A stretch of DNA of 64,000 nucleotides from Arthrobacter sp. SPG23 (lineage in GTDB: Bacteria; Actinomycetota; Actinomycetes; Actinomycetales; Micrococcaceae). Position numbers and translations under genes: made by a program. The notes below the pieces were generated by a model that saw nothing but the letters and a program-made list of their open reading frames with translations, was not told the DNA's origin and made no database searches. Position 1 is the first letter of the stretch; every line of letters begins with the position of its first letter. The stretch covers positions 124,001 through 188,000 of the forward strand of contig NZ_JYCN01000015.1 of assembly GCF_000876655.1 (NCBI RefSeq), given 5' to 3'. Below are positions 19,410 to 28,267 of this stretch, one piece after another.

Positions 19410-22129
19410 TGGTGGATCAGCCCGGGGACGGCGTATATCCGGAATATTGGGAAGCCGATGTCGTTCTGCGGGACGGAGGGACGGCTCATTTGCGCCCGAT
19501 CCACCCCGCAGATGCCGACGCCGTACAGGCTTTCCATACCGGCCAGTCGCAAAAATCCATCTACATGCGGTTCTTCGCCTTCAAGGCGCGGCTCTCCAGC
19601 AAGGAGCTGAAGCGCTTCACGGAAGTGGACTACAAGGACCGGGTGGCGCTGGTGATCACCATCGGCGGTGAAATCCTGGGCATCGGCCGCTACGACCGGC
19701 TGGCCGATCCCGAAGAAGCCGAGGTTGCCTTCAATATAGCGGACGCCCACCAGGGCCGCGGCATCGGGTCGATCCTGCTTGAGCACCTGGCCGCCGCCGC
19801 CCGCGAAAACGGGATCCGGAAGTTCAGTGCCGAAGTGCTGCCGGAAAACCGCAAAATGCTGATGGTCTTCTCCGACGCCGGCTACGACGTCAAAAGGCAC
19901 TTCGACGACGGCGTCGTGAGCCTGGAGTTCAACATCGACCCCACGGAAAAGTCCCGGGCCGTGATGGAATCACGGGAGCACCGCGCGGAGGCGCGCAGCA
20001 TCCAGGAGCTGCTGGCGCCGTCGTCGGTGGCCGTGATCGGTGCCAGCCGCAAATGGGGCACCATCGGCTACCAGCTGCTCGAACACATCATCGAAGGCGG
20101 TTTCACCGGGCCGGTCTATGCCATCAACCCCGAGGCACTCGAACTCGCCGGCATGCTGTCCTTCGCCAGGCTCTCCGACGTGCCGGACCCTGTCCGGCTG
20201 GCCATCATCGCCGTGCCGTACGAGGAAGTACCGAACGTGGTGGCTGACTGCGCAGCCGCAGGCGTGAAGGGCGTTGTGGTGGCGACGGCCGGGTACGCCG
20301 ACGACGGCGAACGCGGGCTGGCACGGCAGCGCGAGCTGGTCCGCCAGGCCAGATCCAATGGAATGCGCGTGATCGGACCGGCATCCCTGGGCATCGTCAA
20401 TACCAACCCCGCCGTGTCCCTGAATGCGTCGATGGCGCCGAGCCTGCCGCGCCGCGGCGGTCTGGGCCTGTTCAGCCAGTCCGCCGCCATCGGAGTGGCC
20501 TTGTACGCGGCGTCCAGCCGGCGCCGGCTGGGCCTCTCGACCTTCCTGTCGGCAGGCAACCGGGCGGACGTCTCCGGCAACGACATGATGCAGTTCTGGG
20601 AAGACGACGCCGACACGGCCGCGGTGGGGCTGTACCTGGAATCCATCGGCAATCCGCGTAAGTTTTCCCGGCTGGCGCGGCGCCTTGCCCGCACCAAGCC
20701 CGTCATTGTGGCCAAGTCGGACGCCACGGGCCTCCAGCTGCCTCCGGGGCATGCGGTGCGGACCACCCAGGCCCCCGCCGGCGCACTGGACGCGATGATG
20801 CGCCAGTCCGGCGTGATCCGGGTTGAAACCATTGAACAGCTGATGGACGTGGCACAGATTGTGGCCGGCCAGCCGCTGCCTGCCGGGGCGGACATCGCCG
20901 TTTTCAGCAACTCCCGCGCGCTCGGCAAAGTGGTGGCGGACAGTGCCGCAGCCAACGGGCTCGGGGTTGAACAGATTGTCACCGACGTGGATCTCGACGC
21001 CGGCATGTCACTGGCGCTGCCTGCCCTCCGCGAGAGCCTGGCCAGGACACTCGCTGCGGACTCCGTCCACGCCGTGGTGGTGGCGCTGCTGCCGGCACGG
21101 GGCCTGACCGTGGAAAAAATCGCCGGAGTCCTGGCGGAATGCTCCGCCGCAGCCGGGAAACCGGTGGTTGCCGCGTTCACCGGGATCCTGGACCCGTCCG
21201 TCTACGTCGAGGGAATGGTGGGGGCCGAAGCCGGGCCGGTCCACTCCGTGGAGCATGAGTCCGCAAGCGGATCAGTGCCCTGCTACTCCAATCCCGGCGC
21301 CGCCGTCGCAGCGCTCGCCGCCGTGGTCAAGTATGCCGAGTGGGTGGACCGCGACCAGGGCCTGTTCGTGGAGCCGGAGGGCTGCGACCCGGAAAGTGTC
21401 AGGACCGGGCTTGAGGAAATGCTCCATGACGTCCCCGGTGAACAGCTGGTGCAGCTTGACCCTGCGAGGGCAGCAACGCTGCTGGCCCATTACGGTATCC
21501 ACGTTGTCCCGTCCGAGGGGTTCGAGACGCCGGACCAGGCCGTGGCGGCCGCGGAGCGGTTGGGCTGGCCTGTGGTGCTCAAGACAACGGACCCGGCACT
21601 GCGCCACCGGCTGGATCTGGGCGGGGTGCGGCTGGACATCCAGGACGCGGACTCCCTGCGGCGGAACATCGTTGAAATGCACCGCGCCCTGGCGCCGTAC
21701 GGCTCGCCGTCCATGGAGGTCCAGACGATGGCGCCTGTGGGGCAGGCCTGCACCTTCCGGGCGATTGAGGATCCGCTGCTGGGCCCGGTGGTTTCCTTCG
21801 GACTGGCCGGCGACGCCGTGAACCTGCTGGAGGACTGGGCCCACCGGGTGCCGCCGCTGTCCGGCGCCGATGTCCACGATTTCATCCGCGCACCGCGGGC
21901 AGCCCGGAAACTGTTTGGCTACCAGGGCCTGCCGGCCGTGGATGTCGCGGCGCTGGAGGACATCGCTGCGCGGTTGACCCGGCTCAAGGACAACCATCCC
22001 GAAATAGCGCTCGTTGAGTTCAATCCTGTCCTGGCCGGCCCGCGGGGCGCATCGATCCTGGCGGCCGATGTCCGGATCGCGAACGCAGCCCAGCGGACCG
22101 ACAGCGCCCGGCGTGCGATGCGGAGTTAG
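19409..22129 (+). CDS. GNAT / NDP-forming acyl-CoA synthetase fusion (Pat-type protein acetyltransferase)
   Basis: 906 residues. An N-terminal GNAT domain (motif A NIADAHQGRGIGSILLEHL, residues ~110-130) is followed by a CoA-binding domain (SVAVIGASRKWGTIGYQLL near 205), a succinyl-CoA-ligase-like domain (GGLGLFSQSAAIG) and a C-terminal ATP-grasp domain (LGWPVVLKTT near 715). This is the reverse of the E. coli Pat/YfiQ order and matches the Streptomyces PatA-type arrangement, which acetylates lysines of acyl-CoA synthetases. That role is inferred from architecture. The ATG start has a -10 six bases upstream. Confidence 0.85.
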   Translation: MVDQPGDGVYPEYWEADVVLRDGGTAHLRPIHPADADAVQAFHTGQSQKSIYMRFFAFKARLSSKELKRFTEVDYKDRVALVITIGGEILGIGRYDRLADPEEAEVAFNIADAHQGRGIGSILLEHLAAAARENGIRKFSAEVLPENRKMLMVFSDAGYDVKRHFDDGVVSLEFNIDPTEKSRAVMESREHRAEARSIQELLAPSSVAVIGASRKWGTIGYQLLEHIIEGGFTGPVYAINPEALELAGMLSFARLSDVPDPVRLAIIAVPYEEVPNVVADCAAAGVKGVVVATAGYADDGERGLARQRELVRQARSNGMRVIGPASLGIVNTNPAVSLNASMAPSLPRRGGLGLFSQSAAIGVALYAASSRRRLGLSTFLSAGNRADVSGNDMMQFWEDDADTAAVGLYLESIGNPRKFSRLARRLARTKPVIVAKSDATGLQLPPGHAVRTTQAPAGALDAMMRQSGVIRVETIEQLMDVAQIVAGQPLPAGADIAVFSNSRALGKVVADSAAANGLGVEQIVTDVDLDAGMSLALPALRESLARTLAADSVHAVVVALLPARGLTVEKIAGVLAECSAAAGKPVVAAFTGILDPSVYVEGMVGAEAGPVHSVEHESASGSVPCYSNPGAAVAALAAVVKYAEWVDRDQGLFVEPEGCDPESVRTGLEEMLHDVPGEQLVQLDPARAATLLAHYGIHVVPSEGFETPDQAVAAAERLGWPVVLKTTDPALRHRLDLGGVRLDIQDADSLRRNIVEMHRALAPYGSPSMEVQTMAPVGQACTFRAIEDPLLGPVVSFGLAGDAVNLLEDWAHRVPPLSGADVHDFIRAPRAARKLFGYQGLPAVDVAALEDIAARLTRLKDNHPEIALVEFNPVLAGPRGASILAADVRIANAAQRTDSARRAMRS

Positions 22130-22134
22130 CACAG

Positions 22135-22164
22135 TTAGCAAGTGCCCAGCCGATCTGTGAAAAT
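22135..22164 (+). promoter_or_regulatory. Leaderless promoter of the DUF5998 gene
   Basis: TTAGCA (22135-22140), an 18-nt spacer, TG-GAAAAT type -10 (22159-22164), then six bases to the ATG at 22171. No ribosome site is present. Confidence 0.45.
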
Positions 22165-22170
22165 GGGGTA

Positions 22171-22911
22171 ATGAGTCCCCAGCCTCCCACGTCGAAGCCG
22201 CAAGCACCCCGAACCGGCCACCAGGCCCCGCACAGCCATAACGCGCATGACCACGGTGCCCAGGGCCAGAGCCTTGAAGGGGCCCTCCAGCAGGCAGGCT
22301 TCTACCCCCGGCTGGTAGCCGATGTTGTTGACGATGCACTGGACGGCCGCGACTGCATGGCGCACCTTGTGCACCTTGAGACCCATTTCGACCGGGCAGA
22401 AGTCCGCCGCCACATCACCGTGCTGGTGCTGACGGACGACATGCTGGTCATCGCCCACGTTGACGACCAGCAGTTGGACGAGGCCGGGGAACAGATCGTC
22501 GCCCAAATCTCCACCGAGTCCGTGCCCGTGGCGCAGATCCGCTCCGTGGTGCTGAGCTACATGTACGCCCAGCCGCAGAACTACAAGCCCTCCGATCCTG
22601 TCCGGGAACTCACCCTCTCCATCGCCTGGTCCGGCGGCCAGCGGCTGGACATGGGACCGGCCAGCTGCGGGGATCCGCAGTGCGAGGCGGACCACGGCTA
22701 CAGCGGCACCATCGCCCAGGAAGACATTGTGCTGCGCATCAGCGCCGAAGCTGACGGCCTGCAGGCCGTCCAGGACGCCAAGCTGTTCGCCCGGGCGCTT
22801 CGTGCGGTCAACACCGGTTCGCCGGCGCCCGTGCCGCACAGCCCCGTGTCCGCGCCGCGACCCCGCACCGGTGTCTTCGGAAACCGCCTCAGCCGCGGGC
22901 ACCAGCGCTGA
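22171..22911 (+). CDS. DUF5998 family protein
   Basis: 246 residues. A His/Gln/Pro-rich N-terminus of ~35 residues precedes the conserved body (LQQAGFYPRLVADVVDDAL; HLVHLETHFDRAEVRRHIT; VLTDDMLVIAHVDD). The family is widespread in actinobacteria next to a phosphodiesterase and has no known function. It appears cytosolic. It ends with TGA at 22911; the next gene starts two bases later, so the two are probably translated together. Confidence 0.8.
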   Translation: MSPQPPTSKPQAPRTGHQAPHSHNAHDHGAQGQSLEGALQQAGFYPRLVADVVDDALDGRDCMAHLVHLETHFDRAEVRRHITVLVLTDDMLVIAHVDDQQLDEAGEQIVAQISTESVPVAQIRSVVLSYMYAQPQNYKPSDPVRELTLSIAWSGGQRLDMGPASCGDPQCEADHGYSGTIAQEDIVLRISAEADGLQAVQDAKLFARALRAVNTGSPAPVPHSPVSAPRPRTGVFGNRLSRGHQR

Positions 22912-22912
22912 G

Positions 22913-24151
22913 ATGACGCCCGGAAACAACAGCGAACCGTCAGCAATAGCCGTCACGGAGGGAACCCCCGCTCCTTCGTCGATGCCCGCGGCGCCCGCGT
23001 TCGGTCAACGCTCCATCGCGGAAGTCCTCACCAGTGCGGCAGCCAGCCTTGGGATTGAGGGCTTCGATAACCGGTTGAACCTGCCTGCCGCCAAGCGGGT
23101 ATGCGTGGTCCTGGCAGATGGCCTGGGCCGCGGCCTGCTGAAACAGAAGTCGGCGCACACCCCCTTCCTCCGGTCCGTGATGCAGCAGGGACAGGGAAAG
23201 GTGCCGGTAGCCCTGGATTCCGCTTTTCCCTCTACCACTGCATCCTCCCTCGCCAGCTTTGGTACCGGGCTCCCGGCCGGCCAGCACGGACTGGTGGGCT
23301 ATGACGTCCTGGACCCGGCACAGGACAAGGTTGTCAACATGCTGGGCAACTGGGACGCCGGAGTGGACCCCCGGGAGTGGCAGCCCTTTACGACGGTGTT
23401 CGAGCGCGCCGCCGCCCACACCGACGTCACCACCATCAGCCTTCCCCAGTTCGGCGACTCACCCATGACGCAGGCTGCCCTGCGGGGTGGCCGCTTTATC
23501 GCCGCCGCAACTCCGCATGCCAGGACTGCCGCAGCGGCCGACGCCATGCTTGCGGCCGAAAGCTCACTGATGTACTTCTACGTCAACGACCTGGACAAGG
23601 CCGGACACCGTTATGGCTGCCAGTCGGCCCAGTGGGAACACCAGCTTGAAGAACTGGACGCCACCGTCAAGCGGCTTAACGCCACCCTTCCGCCGGGCAC
23701 CACGGTCCTTTTGACGGCGGACCATGGCATGCTCGACGTTCCCGAATCGCAGCGCCTCGACTACTCGGCGGATCCTGACCTCATTGCCGGGGTCCGGCAC
23801 ACAGCGGGGGAGCCGCGCATGGTGCACCTGTACCTTGAGCCGGACGCCGGGGAACAGGACCGCGCCAGGCTCCTCGGGTCGTGGCGGGAACGGTTCGGCG
23901 ACAGGATCTGGGCGTTTACCCGGGAGCAGGCCGTGGCCGCCGGGCTGTTCGGCGATGTCCGGCCGGAGGTCAGCCCGCGCATCGGGGACGTGATGATCGC
24001 CGCCCGGGATGCCCTGGCGTTCTACGACACGCGCCGAGTGCGCCCCACCGCGCTGGAGGTCGTAGGACAGCACGGATCGCTGACCAAGGCGGAGCGAGAG
24101 GTTCCGCTGTTGTGTTTCCAGGCTCAAGGCAGAAAGGGAGCGCGTGGCTGA
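22913..24151 (+). CDS. Alkaline phosphatase-type phosphodiesterase / nucleotide pyrophosphatase
   Basis: 412 residues. The frame is open upstream, but the ATG at 22913, just after the DUF5998 stop, is the sensible start. Metal ligands of the type I phosphodiesterase (NPP / alkaline phosphatase superfamily) fold are visible: VVLADGLGRG near residue 65, nucleophile Thr region FPSTTASSLASFGTG, YVNDLDKAGHRYG, and TADHGMLDVP. The substrate is unknown. It overlaps tdk by eight bases, so the gene set DUF5998-phosphodiesterase-tdk looks like one operon. Confidence 0.85.
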   Translation: MTPGNNSEPSAIAVTEGTPAPSSMPAAPAFGQRSIAEVLTSAAASLGIEGFDNRLNLPAAKRVCVVLADGLGRGLLKQKSAHTPFLRSVMQQGQGKVPVALDSAFPSTTASSLASFGTGLPAGQHGLVGYDVLDPAQDKVVNMLGNWDAGVDPREWQPFTTVFERAAAHTDVTTISLPQFGDSPMTQAALRGGRFIAAATPHARTAAAADAMLAAESSLMYFYVNDLDKAGHRYGCQSAQWEHQLEELDATVKRLNATLPPGTTVLLTADHGMLDVPESQRLDYSADPDLIAGVRHTAGEPRMVHLYLEPDAGEQDRARLLGSWRERFGDRIWAFTREQAVAAGLFGDVRPEVSPRIGDVMIAARDALAFYDTRRVRPTALEVVGQHGSLTKAEREVPLLCFQAQGRKGARG

Positions 24152-24866
24152 ACTCGTTTTCTTCTCAGGCACCATGGACTGCGGGAAATCCACCCTGGCC
24201 CTGCAGATGGACCACAACCACCGTGCCCGCGGGCGCGGCGGTGTCCGGTTCAGCCGCAACGACCGGGCGGGCGGTGCAAGGATCTCCAGCCGGCTCGGAC
24301 TGGAGACGGACTGCGTGGAGGTCCAGGACACCACGGATTTCTGGGACGAAGTGATCGAGCGGCGCACCCGCGGCCTGCGGGTGGACTACCTCATCTGCGA
24401 CGAAGCCCAGTTCTACTCGCCGGAGCAGGTGGAACAGCTGGCCCGGATTGTGGATGAGATCGACGTCGACGTGTTTGCGTTTGGGATCAGCGCGGACTTC
24501 CGCACCAGGCTCTTCCCGGGATCGCAGCGGCTGATCGAGCTGGCGGACCGCGTTCAGGTCCTGCAGGTGGAGGCCTTGTGCTGGTGCGGACGCCGGGCCA
24601 CCCATAATGCACGGACCATTGACGGAGTGATGGTCACCGAAGGGGCTCAGGTAGTGGTGGGCGACGTCGACATGGCTGGAGATCCGGCGTCCACCGGCAC
24701 AGCGGACCATGCCCCGGTGGTGGGCTATGAGACATTATGCAGGCGGCACTTCATGCGGCGGGTTACGGCCCACGGAGCCAACGTCATGGCCCAGCAGGAC
24801 CAGTTGCTGCCGTTCGAGGTGGACGCCTGCCTGTGGCACGGTTCCGGTGAAACCCGGCGCAGCTGA
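24144..24866 (+). CDS. tdk: Thymidine kinase
   Basis: 240 residues, type II thymidine kinase. P-loop FFSGTMDCGKST (residues 6-17), Walker B-like YLICDEAQFYSP, lasso and zinc-binding parts ALCWCGRRATHNAR with LCRRHF. It phosphorylates thymidine to dTMP in salvage. The GTG start overlaps the phosphodiesterase end, implying translational coupling and a link of that hydrolase to nucleotide metabolism. The C-terminal ~30 residues (VDACLWHGSGETRRS) are less conserved. Confidence 0.92.
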   Translation: MAELVFFSGTMDCGKSTLALQMDHNHRARGRGGVRFSRNDRAGGARISSRLGLETDCVEVQDTTDFWDEVIERRTRGLRVDYLICDEAQFYSPEQVEQLARIVDEIDVDVFAFGISADFRTRLFPGSQRLIELADRVQVLQVEALCWCGRRATHNARTIDGVMVTEGAQVVVGDVDMAGDPASTGTADHAPVVGYETLCRRHFMRRVTAHGANVMAQQDQLLPFEVDACLWHGSGETRRS

Positions 24867-24870
24867 CCTG

Positions 24871-25416
24871 CTAGGCCGGGGCGCTGCCTGCCGGCGCGGA
24901 CGGAGCAGGGTTAGCCAATTGGGCGGTTACCTCATCTGTCCAGGCGTCGACAGCAGCCCAGTCCCGCAAATCCCCGAACTGGCCGCCGGTGAGGCGGAAC
25001 AACACCCGGAGCGGTGCCGGCATCTGACCGGCCTCGTATACACCGGAGAAGAGTTTGTGGCCGCGAAGCGGAACGTCCTTGGCGAGAACTCCCGTCAGGC
25101 GTGCCTGTTGTATCGCCGCACCCCGCTTGCGGAACGGCTTTGGCAGGGCGTCCGACATCCCCACGCTGAAGGCCCAGACAGGTCGCTTGGCCAGCTCAGG
25201 CGCATGGCGTGCAAGAAACGCGGCGGCCGGGGGCAGCCACGCCTGGTTGTGGATGGCGCTCCCCACAACAACAGCCTCGTACGAGGAGACCGACCCGATG
25301 TCCTCGACGGACCTGCACTCGACCTTCCCCATTTCGACCGCAATCCGGGAAGCTATGTGCTGAGCGATCTCGCGGGTGGAACCCAGTGCACTTGCATAGG
25401 CGACAAGAACAGCCAT
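24871..25416 (-). CDS. Flavodoxin-domain protein (HemG-like)
   Basis: 181 residues. VLVAYASALGSTREIAQHIA is the FMN phosphate loop of a flavodoxin fold, and VVVGSAIHNQAWLPPAA follows as in menaquinone-dependent protoporphyrinogen oxidase-like proteins. The longer frame to 25479 is open, but the ATG at 25416 has GGAGG seven bases upstream and begins the fold exactly. It is convergent with tdk with only four bases between stop codons. No partner gene suggests the electron acceptor. Confidence 0.85.
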   Translation of the reverse strand: MAVLVAYASALGSTREIAQHIASRIAVEMGKVECRSVEDIGSVSSYEAVVVGSAIHNQAWLPPAAAFLARHAPELAKRPVWAFSVGMSDALPKPFRKRGAAIQQARLTGVLAKDVPLRGHKLFSGVYEAGQMPAPLRVLFRLTGGQFGDLRDWAAVDAWTDEVTAQLANPAPSAPAGSAPA

Positions 25417-25515
25417 GATGAAGCCTCCTACCTTCCGTCCTCCAGTCTCCTTGAAACGTTGCCGGCTGGAAGGTGCCAAAAGTCCTGTTGCGCGCTCAGG
25501 CGAGGCAGGACCGGC

Positions 25516-26982
25516 TTAGTCGCCGCGTGCGCCGAAAACTATCTCATCCCAACTGGGTACGCTGGAGCGCTTGGGTTTTGACGGCTGCCGCTCCGGCTGT
25601 TCGGCTTCCCGGTCATTCCTGGCTGCGTCGTTCCGTGCTGCGTCGTTCCTCGCCGGTGCCGGAGCGTCGTCCCGGACCCGGCGGGGGCTCCCGCCGCCCA
25701 ACAGCTCATCCAAGCCCACGTTCGGGGCGGATTCGCGGTTCCAGCCGGACTGGCGGCCGGTGGCCGCTCCCCTCACGGGAGCGGACTCCGCGCCGGCAGT
25801 TTCATCGCGTGGCGGGGCAGAATCGATCGTGGCCGGTGTGCTGCCGGACTCATCAGCGGATGCTTCGTCCGGACCCGTTACCGGGCGCAGGGGAGAGGCC
25901 ACGATGGTGATTTCACGGGTTTCGGTGCTGACGCCGTCGTGGAGTTTCAGCCGTTCGTCGTCGTCCTCGGTGTGGCGGGGGGCCAGGCTCAGGCGGGACA
26001 GCACGGAGGCGCGGACCTCCCGCTTACGGGTGAACGAGTCGCCTTTGGCGGCAGGTGCAATGGCTTCCTCGCCGCTTTCTGGCGCTGTCCCGTTTTCGTC
26101 TGCCTCGGGTTCCGCTACTACATCGGACGGACGCGGGTGGGCCGCCGGAACACCGTTGGTGAGCAGCAGTGCCAAGGCATCGTCGCCATCTTCGTCCACG
26201 CCCAGCCGTTGGCCGCGGCGTGACCGCAGCATGTCGAGCAGCCCGTCCGGATCCTTTCCCGGCTGGCCGGAAGCCGTCCGGGCGGCTGCCGCTTCGGCGT
26301 CTGTCTCAAAGTCGAACGGCCGGTCGGAAACCGCTGACAGGCGGCGGGCAGGGACCGGGCCGTCGAGCGGTTCCAGTTCGCTGAGCTGCTGCGCCCACCG
26401 GTTGGCATTGTGAAGGGACTTGCGGGCCGGACTGAAGGTCCACATGGCTGGCGGTTCCTCGCCGATGCTGGCGTGCCGGCCGGGATTGGTCTCGAAGCGG
26501 GCGACGACGGTCCACGTGCCGTCCGGGCGCCGCCAGGAGTCCCATTCAACCGTTGAGGACTCGATGCCGTGGGCGTTGAGGCGGTGTGCCACCATGTCAC
26601 CCAGGGTGGCGGGGCTGTCCCCGAAAGCGGAGCGGTAGACGTCATGGCCCGGTGCCGGGGAGGCCACCTCGATTTTTCGAGCCTGCTGGGCCACGTACTC
26701 GCGTTCCGCCAGGACGGGGCCTTCGTAGCGCTGGACCTTGGCCAGGGGAATGCCTGAGAGGTCTGCTACTTCGGCCGCCGTGGCCCCGCTTCGGATGCGC
26801 GCCTGGATGTCCCGCGGGGACATGGCAACGGGCGCAACGGTAGCGGCTACTTTCGCCGGAGAGCGGCTGGCCGCGAGTCGGAGAGCTTCGTCGATAGGCA
26901 GCTGGAACATCTCGCCGCCGGTGCCGCTCAACAGGAGATGCTCTCCGTCGTCGTGGACGCCTACAAGCCGTAGATCCTGCAT
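25516..26982 (-). CDS. sepH: Septation protein SepH
   Basis: 488 residues. The N-terminal conserved domain (MQDLRLVGVHDDGEHLLL; RIRSGATAAEVADLSGIPLAKVQRYEGPV, a helix-turn-helix-like core) is SepH, which binds and stimulates FtsZ in actinobacteria. The C-terminal ~300 residues are low-complexity, acidic and Pro/Ser-rich, ending in SVPSWDEIVFGARGD, a conserved terminal peptide. The start is ATG at 26982 with GGAGG eight bases upstream. The upstream in-frame extension to 27144 has no conserved sequence. Confidence 0.9.
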   Translation of the reverse strand: MQDLRLVGVHDDGEHLLLSGTGGEMFQLPIDEALRLAASRSPAKVAATVAPVAMSPRDIQARIRSGATAAEVADLSGIPLAKVQRYEGPVLAEREYVAQQARKIEVASPAPGHDVYRSAFGDSPATLGDMVAHRLNAHGIESSTVEWDSWRRPDGTWTVVARFETNPGRHASIGEEPPAMWTFSPARKSLHNANRWAQQLSELEPLDGPVPARRLSAVSDRPFDFETDAEAAAARTASGQPGKDPDGLLDMLRSRRGQRLGVDEDGDDALALLLTNGVPAAHPRPSDVVAEPEADENGTAPESGEEAIAPAAKGDSFTRKREVRASVLSRLSLAPRHTEDDDERLKLHDGVSTETREITIVASPLRPVTGPDEASADESGSTPATIDSAPPRDETAGAESAPVRGAATGRQSGWNRESAPNVGLDELLGGGSPRRVRDDAPAPARNDAARNDAARNDREAEQPERQPSKPKRSSVPSWDEIVFGARGD

Positions 26983-27338
26983 ACAAATCCTCCACCCTGG
27001 CATTACTGACATTCGAAACTCTGCCACCCGCCAGTCGCTTTTCCGGGGAAGGGAGAGGGCGCGCCGCGATATTCCGCGACTTTCCGGGGTTTGCCCCTCC
27101 ATCGGGCCGCCCCGGTCCGCCGCCTGCCGGGCGTCCGGTTGCATGCTGCCCGAAGACCTCTCGCCTTCGGGCTTTGGTTAGGTGAAAATGGGCGCCTGCG
27201 CCGGGCACAAAATCATGCAGCCCGGCGTTGACATCGGTGAACCGGACCGGCGCCATGCCAAGGGGCATCATGATTCCCGGGGCGCAGCCTGCCGGGACCG
27301 GCGATCCAACCGAACAAAGCGGAGTGTGAAAGAAAATA
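26983..27338. promoter_or_regulatory. Divergent intergenic region sepH / DUF4193 with orphan hairpin
   Basis: 356 bp with no credible ORF. A hairpin GCCCGAAG-N9-CTTCGGGC (27148-27172), followed by TTT on the plus strand, looks like an intrinsic terminator but has no plus-strand gene before it. A TTGACA hexamer lies at 27228-27233, with no clear -10. The region may hold a small RNA or an attenuated leader for DUF4193. Confidence 0.4.
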
Positions 27339-27638
27339 ATGGCGACAGATTATGATGCGCCGCGGAAATCAGAAGAGGAACTGAACGAGGATTCCATCGA
27401 GGAGCTGAAGACCAGGCGCGCGGAAAAGCCGACGGCGGTGGTGGATGAGGACGAGTCCGACCTTGCCGAAGGCTATGAGCTCCCGGGTGCAGATCTGTCC
27501 GGCGAGGAACTTTTGGTCCGCGTCCTGCCGGCCCAGGCGGATGAATTCACCTGCTCGTCATGCTTCCTTGTCCGTCACCGCTCGCAGATCGCCCGCGAGA
27601 AGGACGGTCTGCTGTTCTGCAAGGACTGCGAGGGCTGA
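27339..27638 (+). CDS. DUF4193 zinc-ribbon-like protein
   Basis: 99 residues. The conserved N-terminus MATDYDAPRKSEEELNEDSI and an acidic middle lead to a C-terminal CSSCFLVRHRSQ...CKDCEG, two CxxC pairs that probably bind zinc. It is an actinobacterial family of unknown function, often strongly expressed. It sits alone between sepH and the dut region. Confidence 0.88.
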   Translation: MATDYDAPRKSEEELNEDSIEELKTRRAEKPTAVVDEDESDLAEGYELPGADLSGEELLVRVLPAQADEFTCSSCFLVRHRSQIAREKDGLLFCKDCEG

Positions 27639-27678
27639 GAGCGTCGGGGGCTGCTCGCCGGCGCGTGCGCGCGTGTGC

Positions 27679-28167
27679 TCAGGCGCCGGTCAGGACGGCG
27701 GTCAGTTCTGCCGGGTGCCGCGTTGACGTGAGCCAGTATGGAGTCGGATCGGAGGGGTCGGTGATGTCGATCTTAACCACGGGGTCAACCCAGCCGCGGA
27801 TGCAGAGGTATGCCAGTCCGTTCAGGCGCGGGCCGCGCTCTGCGGTCGCCTCCTTGCCGCTGAACGGGGTCACGGTTCCTATGTACCGGCGTTCGATGGT
27901 GGCGCGCCCCACCTGAAGGGTCTCCGCCGTCACCGTGATTGAGGGCGTGGACAGGACCAGCAGTACGGTGATGATGGCGAAAAGCACCAGCGCCGCCGTG
28001 ATGCCGGCCGCCATGCTGATCGGAGCGAAAACAAGGATGCCGGCGCCGGACAGGCCGGCCGCCACCAGCCAGATCCAGGGACTGGGGCGGATCTTCTCGT
28101 TGTAAAGAACGGTTGTTCCGCGGGGTGTGCTGTTGGGGGCAGGCACAGCTGCACTAGATTCCGGCAT
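27679..28167 (-). CDS. DUF3093 membrane protein
   Basis: 162 residues. After a short N-terminus, LYNEKIRPSPWIWLVAAGLS starts the family signature, with two transmembrane helices (~residues 33-80). A soluble domain follows with QVGRATIERRYIGTVTPF and RGWVDPVVKIDITDPSDP, then PYWLTSTRHPAELTAVL. Function unknown. It is divergent from dut, as in many actinobacteria. Confidence 0.85.
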   Translation of the reverse strand: MPESSAAVPAPNSTPRGTTVLYNEKIRPSPWIWLVAAGLSGAGILVFAPISMAAGITAALVLFAIITVLLVLSTPSITVTAETLQVGRATIERRYIGTVTPFSGKEATAERGPRLNGLAYLCIRGWVDPVVKIDITDPSDPTPYWLTSTRHPAELTAVLTGA

Positions 28168-28267
28168 AGGCCCAGCTTTCCACTTTTCCCGGGCTATTTC
28201 ACCTTGGCCGGGCGCCGGACGGTACCAGCGGCGGCTAGGCCCGGGTGTGCCGCTGGCGTTAGAGTGA

